From positions 1-36,149 of the forward strand of contig CALCFG010000066.1 in NCBI GenBank assembly GCA_937900565.1: DNA of 36,149 bases, read 5' to 3'. The notes beneath the pieces were generated by a model, which saw only the letters and a list, made by a program, of their open reading frames with translations, did not search any database and was not told the DNA's origin. Every line of letters begins with the position of its first letter. The stretch's first letter is position 1. Positions 6,673 to 14,978 of the stretch are shown piece by piece. This DNA is from an uncultured Erysipelotrichaceae bacterium. GTDB lineage: Bacteria > Bacillota_I > Bacilli_A > Erysipelotrichales > Erysipelotrichaceae. The position numbers and the translations under genes were made by a program.

Positions 6673-7959
6673 ATGTTAGATATTAAATTATTTAGAGAAA
6701 ACCCAGAATTAATAAAGGAAAACATTAAGAAAAAATTTCAAGATGAAAAATTACCTTTAGTTGACGAAATTGTTGCAATGGATAAGGATTACCGTGCTTC
6801 CAAAGCTAAAGGGGATGAATTACGTTCTCAAAAGAATAAAATAAGTAAAACCATTGGAATGTACATGGCTAAAAAAATGATGGACGAAGCAAATGCGGCA
6901 AAGCAAGAAGTAGCATCCATTAGTCAACAATTACTCGATTTAGAGGCTTCAGAAGAAAAATTAGCTGAAGAAATAAAAGCAAAAATGATGGTTATTCCAA
7001 ACATTATTGATGCAAGTGTTCCTATTGGCAAAGATGATAGTGAAAATGTAGAAGTTGAACGTTTTGGTGAACCGGTAGTACCTGATTATGAAATTCCGTA
7101 CCATGCAGATATTATTGATACATTAAATGGAATGGATAAAGATGCTGCAGGAAGAACTAGTGGTCAAGGTTTCTATTATTTATTAGGAGATATTGCACGT
7201 TTACATGAAGCAATGATTGCTTATGCGCGTGATTATATGATTGATAAAGGATTTACCTATGCAATTCCACCATTTATGATTCATGCTAATGTTGTTGAAG
7301 GTGTTATGTCATTTCCAGAAATGGAAGCAATGATGTACAAGATTGAAGGAGAAGATCTATATTTAATTGGTACCAGTGAACATTCCATGATTGGTAAATT
7401 CAAAGATCAAATTGTTAAAAAAGATCAATTGCCAATTACAATGACTTCTTATTCACCGTGCTTTAGAAAAGAAGGCGGTTCCCATGGCATTGAGGAAAGA
7501 GGATTATACCGTGTTCATCAATTTGAAAAGCAAGAAATGATCGTATTATGTGAACCTGAGCAATCCATGGAGTGGTATGAAAAAATGTGGCGTTACTCTG
7601 TGGAAATTTTCCGTAATATGAATATTCCTGTACGTCAATTAAATTGTTGCTCTGGTGATTTGGCTGATTTAAAAGTTAAATCATGTGACATTGAAGCGTG
7701 GTCACCACGTCAACAAAAATATTTCGAAGTATGTTCTTGTTCTAATTTAGGAGATGCACAAGCACGTCGCTTAGGTATTCGGGTGAAAGGTGATAAAGGA
7801 AATTACTTCTTGCACACGTTAAATAATACGGTTGTTGCTACGCCACGTGGGTTAATTGCGTTAATTGAAAATAATTACAACGCAGATGGCAGTGTAACGG
7901 TTCCTGAAGCGTTACGTCCTTATATGGGTGGTAAAGCTGTATTAACGCCTAAGAAATAG
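6673..7959 (+). CDS. serS: Seryl-tRNA synthetase, divergent type
   Basis: Charges tRNA-Ser in the cytosol. The 428-residue length is normal. Residues 1-110 give the N-terminal helical arm (for example DEANAAKQEVASISQQLLDL). Class II motif 2 is CFRKEGGSHGIEERGLYR (263-280), where most bacterial enzymes read EAG instead of EGG. Motif 3 is NNTVVATPRGLIALIEN (384-400). DIEAWSPRQQKYFEVCSCSN (339-358) matches the serine-site region, and the C-terminal half reminds me more of archaeal-type SerRS than of the usual Bacillota form; this is from memory only. The start follows an AAGGAG site after the serine T-box, which supports the identity independently. Confidence 0.95.
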   Translation: MLDIKLFRENPELIKENIKKKFQDEKLPLVDEIVAMDKDYRASKAKGDELRSQKNKISKTIGMYMAKKMMDEANAAKQEVASISQQLLDLEASEEKLAEEIKAKMMVIPNIIDASVPIGKDDSENVEVERFGEPVVPDYEIPYHADIIDTLNGMDKDAAGRTSGQGFYYLLGDIARLHEAMIAYARDYMIDKGFTYAIPPFMIHANVVEGVMSFPEMEAMMYKIEGEDLYLIGTSEHSMIGKFKDQIVKKDQLPITMTSYSPCFRKEGGSHGIEERGLYRVHQFEKQEMIVLCEPEQSMEWYEKMWRYSVEIFRNMNIPVRQLNCCSGDLADLKVKSCDIEAWSPRQQKYFEVCSCSNLGDAQARRLGIRVKGDKGNYFLHTLNNTVVATPRGLIALIENNYNADGSVTVPEALRPYMGGKAVLTPKK

Positions 7960-7968
7960 TAATTTATA

Positions 7969-7993
7969 GGTATTCGTAATTTCGGATACCTTT
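7969..7993 (+). terminator. Weak terminator after serS
   Basis: GGTATTCG (7969-7976) and CGGATACC (7983-7990) form an 8-bp stem with one G-U pair and a 6-base loop, followed by TTT only. The parS palindrome that starts 3 bases later could add a second hairpin. Confidence 0.5.
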
Positions 7994-7995
7994 AA

Positions 7996-8011
7996 TGTTT
8001 CACGTGAAACA
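7996..8011. promoter_or_regulatory. parS: parS site 2, between serS and the SRP RNA gene
   Basis: TGTTTCACGTGAAACA, exact consensus, inside a 22-bp perfect palindrome (7993-8014). It lies 26 bases upstream of the SRP RNA promoter -35. Confidence 0.92.
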
Positions 8012-8036
8012 TTAGAATAATTATTAGACGTCGTTA

Positions 8037-8065
8037 TTGCATTATATAGTGCTTCTTGGTATTAT
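8037..8065 (+). promoter_or_regulatory. Promoter of the SRP RNA gene
   Basis: TTGCAT (8037-8042), 17 bases, TATTAT (8060-8065). The expected start, 7 bases on, is 8072, exactly where the closing stem of the SRP RNA begins. Confidence 0.75.
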
Positions 8066-8071
8066 ATTTAT

Positions 8072-8147
8072 TGGTACAACATTCTTAACCTAATCGTGTC
8101 AGGACCGGAAGGTAGCAGCACTACGGCAATTAAGTTTGTGTGTACCA
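8072..8147 (+). ncRNA. ffs: Small signal recognition particle RNA (4.5S type)
   Basis: The domain IV core GTGTCAGGACCGGAAGG followed by TAGCAGCAC (8095-8120) contains the GGAA tetraloop and the symmetric loop bound by Ffh. Compared with the common core, the U-A pair flanking the loop stem is swapped to A-U (GACC/GGUA), a compensatory change that keeps the helix. The ends TGGTACA and TGTACCA pair, and TTTTTT follows. At about 76 nt it lacks an Alu domain. It sits between serS and tadA/dnaX, a neighbourhood known from Bacillus. Confidence 0.93.
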
Positions 8148-8163
8148 TTTTTTGTATATGGAA

Positions 8164-8637
8164 ATGAGTCAAAATGAATTAGATCTTCATTTTATGAAGG
8201 TTGCATATCAGCAAGCAATAAAAGCGCGATGCAAAGATGAAGTGCCGGTAGGTTGTGTTATTGTTGACGGAAATAATAACATTTTAAGTCGTTGTTATAA
8301 TCATAAAGAACAACAACAATTACCCACAGGCCATGCTGAGCTTTTATGTATTCAAAAAGCATGTAAAAAGTTGAATACATGGCATTTGGATGGGTGTACA
8401 CTATATGTGACATTGGAACCGTGTATGATGTGCATGGGTACAATTATCCAATCTCGGATCAAACGTGTAGTTTATGGTGCATATGATCCAAAGGGAGGTT
8501 GTGCGGATTCTTGTTTGCATATCCAAGAAATCAAAGGGTTTAATCATTATCCGCAAATACTTGGTGGTGTATATCAAGAACAATGTTCGCAAATATTAAC
8601 CAATTATTTTAGAGGTAAACGAAAGGGTAAACAATGA
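8164..8637 (+). CDS. tadA: tRNA-specific adenosine deaminase
   Basis: Deaminates A34 to inosine in tRNA-Arg(ACG). Zinc-site motifs are present: GHAELL holds the metal His and catalytic Glu, and PCMMCMG holds the two Cys ligands. VPVGCVIVDG is the family's early strand. The start is uncertain. The longest frame opens with GTG at 8140 inside the SRP RNA stem, which is unlikely; ATG 8158 and ATG 8164 are both possible, and I prefer 8164 because MSQNELDLHFMKVAYQQAIK aligns with typical TadA N-termini. None has a good Shine-Dalgarno. It overlaps dnaX by 4 bases (ATGA). Confidence 0.93.
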   Translation: MSQNELDLHFMKVAYQQAIKARCKDEVPVGCVIVDGNNNILSRCYNHKEQQQLPTGHAELLCIQKACKKLNTWHLDGCTLYVTLEPCMMCMGTIIQSRIKRVVYGAYDPKGGCADSCLHIQEIKGFNHYPQILGGVYQEQCSQILTNYFRGKRKGKQ

Positions 8638-10454
8638 GTTATAAGGCTATTTATCGTACGTATCGACCAAAGTCGTTTGAAGATGTTGTTGGACAAGATG
8701 CAATTGTTGAAACGTTGCAACATGCCATAACGTCAAATAAAATTGCTCATGCTTACCTTTTTTGTGGTCCGGCAGGAACAGGAAAGACTTCGGTTGCTAA
8801 GCTATTGGCAAAAGCGATTAATTGTCAAAGTGAACAACTACCGATTCCATGTAACCAATGTGCTTCTTGTGTAGCTTGCGATAATGATAGTAATGCTGAT
8901 ATTATTGAAATTGATGCTGCCAGTAACAATGGAGTTGATCAAATACGGGATATTATTGACCAAGTAAAATACCCACCAATGAACAGTAAATATAAAGTCT
9001 ATATTATTGACGAAGTACATATGTTATCGGCAGGTGCGTTTAATGCGTTATTAAAAACTTTAGAAGAGCCACCAAGTTATGTTGTTTTTATCTTAGCAAC
9101 AACAGAACCACATAAAGTTATTCCGACGATTATCTCTAGGTGTCAACGATATGATTTCCGAAAAGTGGATAATCATGATATGGAAAAACGATTGCGTTAT
9201 ATAATTTCAAAAGAAAATATAGATATTGATGACAATGCGCTCGTGGCTATTATGTCGTTAGCGAGTGGTGGGGTGAGAAGTTGTCTTTCTATATTAGATC
9301 AATGCGTCGCTTATACTCAGGGTAAAGTAACAATTGATACAGTTAATGAAGTTTACGGATTAACCAGTATTGAAACTAAATTGGATTTGATTGATGGATT
9401 AAAACACAAAGATGTTGCGAAAACGTTGGCGCTAATCGATCAATTAAATCAAAAAGGTGTAGATTTTAAGCGGTTAATCTTGGATATATTGCAACTTTAT
9501 AAAGATGCAGTTGCTTATTTATACACAAGTGATCTTTCTCTAATGACATTGTGTATTCAAGAACAGATTGAATCGTTAACACATCATATGCTTGCTAAAC
9601 AATTTCTGGATAGCATTGATATTTGGTTAAAAACAAATAACGATTTGCGCTTTGGTAATGATGTTGTTTCTTATTTTGAGATTGCGTGTTTAAAAAATAT
9701 GGAAGTATTTGATGGGGATACAGTGCAATCTAACTATGAACAAAGTGTGACGCATAATAAAACATCAATAAATGCTGTTTACCCGCCACAACAACAACCT
9801 GTTGCTACAATAAAAGAAGAAAATGTTTCACGTGAAACAGTACCAACAGTTACTGATATTAACGAAGATGCTGTGATTGAATCAACGTCAAGTAAATCAA
9901 TCTCCGCACAATCGTCTGCTAGTGAGCAAGAGAAAGATGATACACCAAAACAAGAAATTAAATTGTTAAATAATCAATCAAAACATGGTGAAGTATACGA
10001 TAATGATTATTTGATGGGGTTGTTGGTTCAGGCGCAACGTACTTGTAAACAAGAAGATGAAGAACATTTTACCCATTTAAATGAGTACCGTATTGATTTA
10101 AGGAGTGGTAAAATTGTGGCGTTGTTACAACAATGTCAAGTTTATGCTTCAGGAGAACGTTTCTTAATTGTTGACTCTATGTATGGCGATATTGTTGAAC
10201 AAATTAATGAGTTCGAGACAAATTACGAAATACAAAAACTTTACCAAAAAGCATTTTTTGTGGAAAAGAAAATTGTCGCAATTGATCATGCACATGGGCT
10301 GAAATTACGAAATATATTCCGTGATCTTGCGCAACAAAAAGCGTTACCAAAACCAATAGAAATTAAATTGATAAGTGATCAAGCGTATGCAAGTCCCACA
10401 GAAAAGAAATTAAAAGAACTATTTAAAGATAAACTAATTATCAAAGAGGAGTAA
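8634..10454 (+). CDS. dnaX: DNA polymerase III subunits gamma/tau
   Basis: Clamp-loader ATPase. Walker A GPAGTGKT at residues 45-52; zinc-binding cysteines at 64, 73, 76 and 79; Walker B VYIIDEVHML near 122; sensor segment ILATTEPHKVIPTIISRCQR. Domains I-III run to about residue 365. A Gln/Ser/Glu-rich, poorly conserved linker (about 380-450) leads to the C-terminal tau region. At 606 residues it is of normal tau length. No clear AAAAAAG-type slippery site with a pause structure was seen, so a separate gamma product is not predicted. The linker codons N397 to T402 contain a perfect parS site. Confidence 0.96.
   Translation: MSYKAIYRTYRPKSFEDVVGQDAIVETLQHAITSNKIAHAYLFCGPAGTGKTSVAKLLAKAINCQSEQLPIPCNQCASCVACDNDSNADIIEIDAASNNGVDQIRDIIDQVKYPPMNSKYKVYIIDEVHMLSAGAFNALLKTLEEPPSYVVFILATTEPHKVIPTIISRCQRYDFRKVDNHDMEKRLRYIISKENIDIDDNALVAIMSLASGGVRSCLSILDQCVAYTQGKVTIDTVNEVYGLTSIETKLDLIDGLKHKDVAKTLALIDQLNQKGVDFKRLILDILQLYKDAVAYLYTSDLSLMTLCIQEQIESLTHHMLAKQFLDSIDIWLKTNNDLRFGNDVVSYFEIACLKNMEVFDGDTVQSNYEQSVTHNKTSINAVYPPQQQPVATIKEENVSRETVPTVTDINEDAVIESTSSKSISAQSSASEQEKDDTPKQEIKLLNNQSKHGEVYDNDYLMGLLVQAQRTCKQEDEEHFTHLNEYRIDLRSGKIVALLQQCQVYASGERFLIVDSMYGDIVEQINEFETNYEIQKLYQKAFFVEKKIVAIDHAHGLKLRNIFRDLAQQKALPKPIEIKLISDQAYASPTEKKLKELFKDKLIIKEE
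9824..9839. promoter_or_regulatory. parS: parS site 3, inside dnaX
   Basis: TGTTTCACGTGAAACA, exact consensus, read in frame as the end of Asn397 then Val-Ser-Arg-Glu-Thr. It falls in the variable linker of DnaX, where the protein can tolerate the fixed sequence. Confidence 0.92.
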
Positions 10455-10458
10455 TAAC

Positions 10459-10770
10459 ATGGATTTTAAAAACTTTATGCAACAAGCAATGAAAATGCAA
10501 AAACAAATGGAAAAACAACAAGCTGAATTGGCGGCAAAAGAATTCAATGCCAATGCAGGAAGCGGCGCAGTGAGTGTAAGTGTAAATGGCAATTATGAAA
10601 TTACTAATTTAGCAATTGATAATGATTTATTATCTTTGGATAATAAAGATATTTTAGTAGATTACCTTACATTGGCGTTAAATGAAGCATTAAGAAATGT
10701 TACTCAAGAAAAAGAAGCAGGAATGGAAAGCTTGGGTAATTCATTCGATATTAATTCATTGTTGCGCTAA
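10459..10770 (+). CDS. YbaB/EbfC family nucleoid-associated protein
   Basis: A 103-residue protein with the family layout: an N-terminal helix (MDFKNFMQQAMKMQKQMEKQ) followed by a beta segment AGSGAVSVSVNGNYEITNLA and a C-terminal helix. Members bind DNA as dimers. It lies between dnaX and recR, the classic position in Bacteria. The preceding AAAGAGGAG is a strong ribosome site. The stop codon shares one base with the recR start. Confidence 0.95.
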   Translation: MDFKNFMQQAMKMQKQMEKQQAELAAKEFNANAGSGAVSVSVNGNYEITNLAIDNDLLSLDNKDILVDYLTLALNEALRNVTQEKEAGMESLGNSFDINSLLR

Positions 10771-11372
10771 TGGTTTATCCTAAATCGTTTCAAGCATTGA
10801 TTGATGCTTTGCAAGTCTTGCCGGGTGTAGGATTAAAAACAGCGGAACGTTATGCATTTGCATTATTAAATAGCCCAAGTAATGTACGTGAATCATTGGC
10901 AAATAGTCTTTATGATATAGAAAATATCAATCATTGCCAGGTTTGTGGCAACTTGTGTGATAGTGAGGTATGTACCGTCTGTAGCGATGAAACACGCAAT
11001 CATCAATTATGTTGTGTTGTTTCCAGTAGTAAAGATCTATTAGCTATTGAAAATGCAGGTGTTTATCAAGGGGTTTATCATGTCTTAAATGGCGTGATTA
11101 GTGCGTCAAAAGGAATTTATCCTCAGGATATTGGATTGGATGCATTATTTAAACGAATAGAAACCACACAAATTAAAGAAATTGTTGTTGCCACTCCATT
11201 AACAATGGATGGGGAGATGACAGCGTTATATATTAGCAATAAACTTAAATCAACGGATGCACTAGTAACGCGTATTGCCAAAGGATTACCAATGGGTGGT
11301 CAAATCGATTATGCGGATAGTACGACATTAAAACAAGCATTCCAAGGTAGAAAGAAGGTAGAACAAGAATGA
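10770..11372 (+). CDS. recR: Recombination mediator RecR
   Basis: Works with RecF/RecO to load RecA at gaps. A helix-hairpin-helix (LPGVGLKTAERYAF, residues 17-30) is followed by a zinc finger (C56, C59, C68, C71) and a Toprim region (LCCVVSSSKDLLAIENAGVYQGVYHVL in two parts around residue 80). It ends with the Walker B-like region TRIAKGLPMGGQIDYAD. The 200-residue length is typical. Translation is coupled on both sides: one base overlaps ybaB, and 4 bases (ATGA) overlap fhs. Confidence 0.96.
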   Translation: MVYPKSFQALIDALQVLPGVGLKTAERYAFALLNSPSNVRESLANSLYDIENINHCQVCGNLCDSEVCTVCSDETRNHQLCCVVSSSKDLLAIENAGVYQGVYHVLNGVISASKGIYPQDIGLDALFKRIETTQIKEIVVATPLTMDGEMTALYISNKLKSTDALVTRIAKGLPMGGQIDYADSTTLKQAFQGRKKVEQE

Positions 11373-13033
11373 GTGACATTGAAATTGCTCGCAAAGCGAA
11401 AAAAATAGCGATTGAAAAAGTAGCGGACAAATTAAGTATTGATCATGATGCAATTATTCCTTATGGAAAAGATAAAGCAAAAATTGATTTAGATTATTGT
11501 TTAAAAGTTCAAAAAGAAAATAATCCGGGTAAACTGATTTTGGTTACTGCCATTAACCCTACGAAAGCTGGGGAAGGTAAATCAACAGTTACGATTGGTT
11601 TGTTGGATGGATTGGTTAAAGTTGGTAAGAAAACATGTGGTTGTTTACGTGAACCTAGCATGGGGCCTGTTTTTGGTTTAAAAGGTGGGGCTACTGGTGG
11701 TGGTTATTCTCAAGTGGTTCCGATGGAAGATATTAACTTACACTTTACTGGTGATTTCCACGCATTAACAAGTGCAAATAATTTAGTAGCAGCTTGTTTG
11801 GATAATTCCATCTATCAAGGAAATCCATTAAATGTTGATATTAATAATATTGTTTGGAATCGTTGCATGGATATGAATGATCGTACATTACGTTGCACAA
11901 CAATTGCTCAAGGTGCTAAGGTAAATGGTGTTGAACGTGAAGATCATGCTGTCATTACAGTAGCTACAGAATTAATGGCTATTTTATGTTTAAGTAAAGA
12001 TTTAAATGATTTGCAACAACGTGTGGATCAATTAATTGTTGCTTATAACATGGATGGTAATCCAGTAACTGTTAAAGATTTAGGTGTATCTGGTGCTGTG
12101 GCAGTGATTCTAAAAGATGCAATTAATCCGAATTTAGTACAAACTTTAGAGAATAATCCTGTTTTTATTCATGGTGGTCCATTTGCTAATATTGCCCATG
12201 GTTGCAATTCGTTAATTGCAACGCGAAGTGCGTTAGCATTAGCGGATTATGTTGTCACTGAGGCGGGTTTTGGTTCTGATTTAGGAGCTGAAAAATTCTT
12301 AGATATTAAATGTCGAAAAGGGGATTTAAAACCTAACTGTATTGTTTTAGTGGCTACTATTCGTGCATTGAAAATGCATGGTGGTAAAGACGTTAGTGAA
12401 TTAATAAATGAGGATGTAGACGCACTTTTAAGTGGATGTGCAAACTTAATGCGTCATGTGGAAAATTGTCGTCGCTATGGTTTGCCTGTAGTTGTTGCCA
12501 TTAATCACTTTGTAAATGATACCCAAAAAGAAATAGATGCATTGGAAAATTGGTTAAATGAACATAATATTGCATTCAGTTTTTCTGATGGTTGGGCAAA
12601 AGGTGGCGAAGGGTGCATTGAATTAGCAAATAAAGTTATTGCTAATTGTGAAATTGAGAATGATTTTAACTATCTTTATGAAGATGAATTACCATTGGTT
12701 GAAAAGATTCAAACCATTGCCACTAAGGTTTACCATGCATCCAGTGTTGAATATGGGCCAGAAGTATTGGAAAAATTAAGCGTAATGCAAGCTAATTATG
12801 GTAATTATCCAATCTGTATGGCTAAAACACCCAACAGTTTTACAGATGATCCAAAAATTGTTGGTGCACCGGAAAATCATGTTTTGCATATTCGTGATGT
12901 AAAAGTAAATACAGGTGCAGAGTTTGTAATTGCTTATGCTGGTAGTGTATTAACAATGCCAGGATTACCAAAAGATCCTGCAGCTTGCCATATTGGTTTT
13001 GATAGCGATGGCAATATTGAAGGATTGTTCTAA
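11369..13033 (+). CDS. fhs: Formate--tetrahydrofolate ligase
   Basis: Makes 10-formyl-THF from formate, THF and ATP, feeding purine and thymidylate synthesis and fMet-tRNA. The P-loop region TAINPTKAGEGKSTVTIG lies around residues 60-77, with FTGDFHALTSANNL and GGCxFANIAHG-like HGGPFANIAHGCNS further on. The 554-residue length is normal. It is the last gene of the dnaX-ybaB-recR-fhs unit, with a 4-base overlap with recR, an uncommon partner for recR as far as I know. A hairpin terminator follows. Confidence 0.96.
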   Translation: MSDIEIARKAKKIAIEKVADKLSIDHDAIIPYGKDKAKIDLDYCLKVQKENNPGKLILVTAINPTKAGEGKSTVTIGLLDGLVKVGKKTCGCLREPSMGPVFGLKGGATGGGYSQVVPMEDINLHFTGDFHALTSANNLVAACLDNSIYQGNPLNVDINNIVWNRCMDMNDRTLRCTTIAQGAKVNGVEREDHAVITVATELMAILCLSKDLNDLQQRVDQLIVAYNMDGNPVTVKDLGVSGAVAVILKDAINPNLVQTLENNPVFIHGGPFANIAHGCNSLIATRSALALADYVVTEAGFGSDLGAEKFLDIKCRKGDLKPNCIVLVATIRALKMHGGKDVSELINEDVDALLSGCANLMRHVENCRRYGLPVVVAINHFVNDTQKEIDALENWLNEHNIAFSFSDGWAKGGEGCIELANKVIANCEIENDFNYLYEDELPLVEKIQTIATKVYHASSVEYGPEVLEKLSVMQANYGNYPICMAKTPNSFTDDPKIVGAPENHVLHIRDVKVNTGAEFVIAYAGSVLTMPGLPKDPAACHIGFDSDGNIEGLF

Positions 13034-13036
13034 TTT

Positions 13037-13068
13037 AAAAAAAGGAAAAGATGCGTTCTTTCCTTTTT
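13037..13068 (+). terminator. Terminator after fhs
   Basis: AAAAAGGAAA and TTTCCTTTTT pair around a 10-base loop, ending in five Ts. The A-rich 5' arm may let it work in both directions. Confidence 0.75.
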
Positions 13069-13103
13069 GTGCCTTAATGAAGTAAGAAAAGAAAAGAGTA
13101 TTA

Positions 13104-14978
13104 ATGAGAGAATTTGATGTCGTAGTTGTTGGCGGTGGACATGCTGGGGTTGAAGCTGCATTAATTGCTGCAAAACGTAATAAAAAAACAGCATTGATTA
13201 CGTTAGATATTCACCATATTGCATCGATGCCATGCAATCCAAGTGTGGGTGGTCCCGCTAAGGGAATTGTTGTGCGCGAAGTTGATGCACTTGGTGGAAT
13301 GATGGGTAAAGCAGCTGATGCGACCGCTTTACAATTTAAAATGCTAAACAGTGCAAAGGGTGTGGGCGTTCAAGCATTACGGGTACAATCCGATAAGTTA
13401 GCCTATAGCCAATACATGCAAACTGTCTGTTTAAATACACCCAATTTAACAGTGATTGAAGATTGCGTGGAAGCCATTTTGGTAAATGATCATAAATGCT
13501 ATGGTGTAAAGACAAAAAATGAAACAATTCATGCACTAAAAGTAATTTTAACAACCGGAACATATATGGCTTCTACCATTTTGGTAGGAAATACAGCCAC
13601 AGAATCAGGTCCAGATGGCCAACCAACAACCAATGCATTGAGTGAATCATTAAGAGAAAATGGATTGCGCTTGTTCCGTTTAAAAACAGGAACGCCAGCG
13701 CGTATATTAACAAATTCAATTGATTTTGGCGCAGCGGAAATTCAATGTGGAAGTGATGAGTTTGTATCCTTTAGTTATGAGACAGAATCTATTCTTCCAT
13801 TTGACAAACAATGGCCTTGTTATTTAATTTATACCCAACCCAAAACTCATGAAATTATTCATGAACATATTCATGAAAGTGCAATGTATTCTGGGTTAGT
13901 TAAAGGGGTGGGTCCACGTTATTGTCCAAGTATTGAAGATAAATTGGTTCGTTTTGCCGATAAGCCACGCCACCAATTGTTTTTAGAACCTGAAAGTAAG
14001 GATTTGGATACTACGTACGTGCAAGGTTTCTCGACCAGTATGCCACATTCTGTTCAAGATCAAATGATTCATTCATTGCCAGGATTAGAAAATTGCGTCA
14101 TTAAAAAATATGCATATGCTATAGAATACGATGCGATTGATCCATTGCAATTAAAACCAAGTTTGGAATATTTATCCATTGATAATTTATATGGTGCGGG
14201 TCAAATTAATGGAACGAGTGGTTACGAAGAGGCTGCGGGGCAAGGATTAATCGCGGGATTAAATGCGTCGTTAGCCATTGATGGTATTGATCCATTAATT
14301 TTACGAAGAGATGAATCCTACATTGGGGTATTGATTGATGATCTAGTAACAAAGGGTACAAAAGAACCTTATCGCTTACTTACATCACGTGCTGAATTTA
14401 GATTATTATTACGCCATGATAATGCAGATCAACGTTTATCTCCATATGCTATTGAATATGGAACATTAAGTGAATCAAGAGCAGCCGCATTTAAAGCAAA
14501 ACTATCTGCCATTGATCAATTTAAACAGGCGTTATCCACAACAACTGCCTCGAAACAAGACGCTTTAACAAATTACTTGATTTCTATTGGTCAACAACCA
14601 TTAACTGCAGGTTTAAAAGCTATTGATTTACTTAAACGTGTGGGTATTCAAGCCTATCCTTTGGCTAACGCATTGAATATTCCAGTGGATGAATCAATCG
14701 CAAAACAAGTTGAAATTGAAGTTAAGTATCAAGGTTATATTGATAAAGCGAAACGTGAAGCGAATAAATTAATGGCAATGGACTATGTTAAGTTACCTAT
14801 TCCTTTTGATTACAATCAATTAAATCATTTATCATTGGAAGGAAAACAAAAATTGCAACAAATTCAACCTGCAACGCTTGGACAAGCTTCGCGTATTTCT
14901 GGGGTAAATCCAGCAGATATTGCGGTTCTTGCAATGCTAATTAAACAAGGAGATATAAAATGCGAATCGAAGAAGTAA
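13104..14978 (+). CDS. mnmG: tRNA uridine 5-carboxymethylaminomethyl modification enzyme MnmG
   Basis: The FAD partner of MnmE. It modifies U34 of several tRNAs using methylene-THF and NADH. The Rossmann motif VVVGGGHAGVEAALIA is at residues 6-21, the conserved MPCNPSVGGPAKGIVVREVD at about 42-61, and YAIEYDAIDPLQLKPSLEY in the middle. The C-terminal helical domain (GQASRISGVNPADIAVLAML) binds tRNA and MnmE. The 624-residue length is typical. A loose AAAAGAG ribosome site precedes the ATG. MnmE is encoded about 3.7 kb downstream rather than beside it. It overlaps the next gene by 19 bases. Confidence 0.97.
   Translation: MREFDVVVVGGGHAGVEAALIAAKRNKKTALITLDIHHIASMPCNPSVGGPAKGIVVREVDALGGMMGKAADATALQFKMLNSAKGVGVQALRVQSDKLAYSQYMQTVCLNTPNLTVIEDCVEAILVNDHKCYGVKTKNETIHALKVILTTGTYMASTILVGNTATESGPDGQPTTNALSESLRENGLRLFRLKTGTPARILTNSIDFGAAEIQCGSDEFVSFSYETESILPFDKQWPCYLIYTQPKTHEIIHEHIHESAMYSGLVKGVGPRYCPSIEDKLVRFADKPRHQLFLEPESKDLDTTYVQGFSTSMPHSVQDQMIHSLPGLENCVIKKYAYAIEYDAIDPLQLKPSLEYLSIDNLYGAGQINGTSGYEEAAGQGLIAGLNASLAIDGIDPLILRRDESYIGVLIDDLVTKGTKEPYRLLTSRAEFRLLLRHDNADQRLSPYAIEYGTLSESRAAAFKAKLSAIDQFKQALSTTTASKQDALTNYLISIGQQPLTAGLKAIDLLKRVGIQAYPLANALNIPVDESIAKQVEIEVKYQGYIDKAKREANKLMAMDYVKLPIPFDYNQLNHLSLEGKQKLQQIQPATLGQASRISGVNPADIAVLAMLIKQGDIKCESKK

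Noticed and set aside
8140..8163. GTG start at 8140 for tadA
   Set aside because: It lies inside the 3' stem of the SRP RNA, before the T-run, and the added residues have no counterpart in TadA.
8634..10454. Programmed frameshift in dnaX giving a gamma product
   Set aside because: No slippery heptamer with a pause hairpin was found at the expected place.
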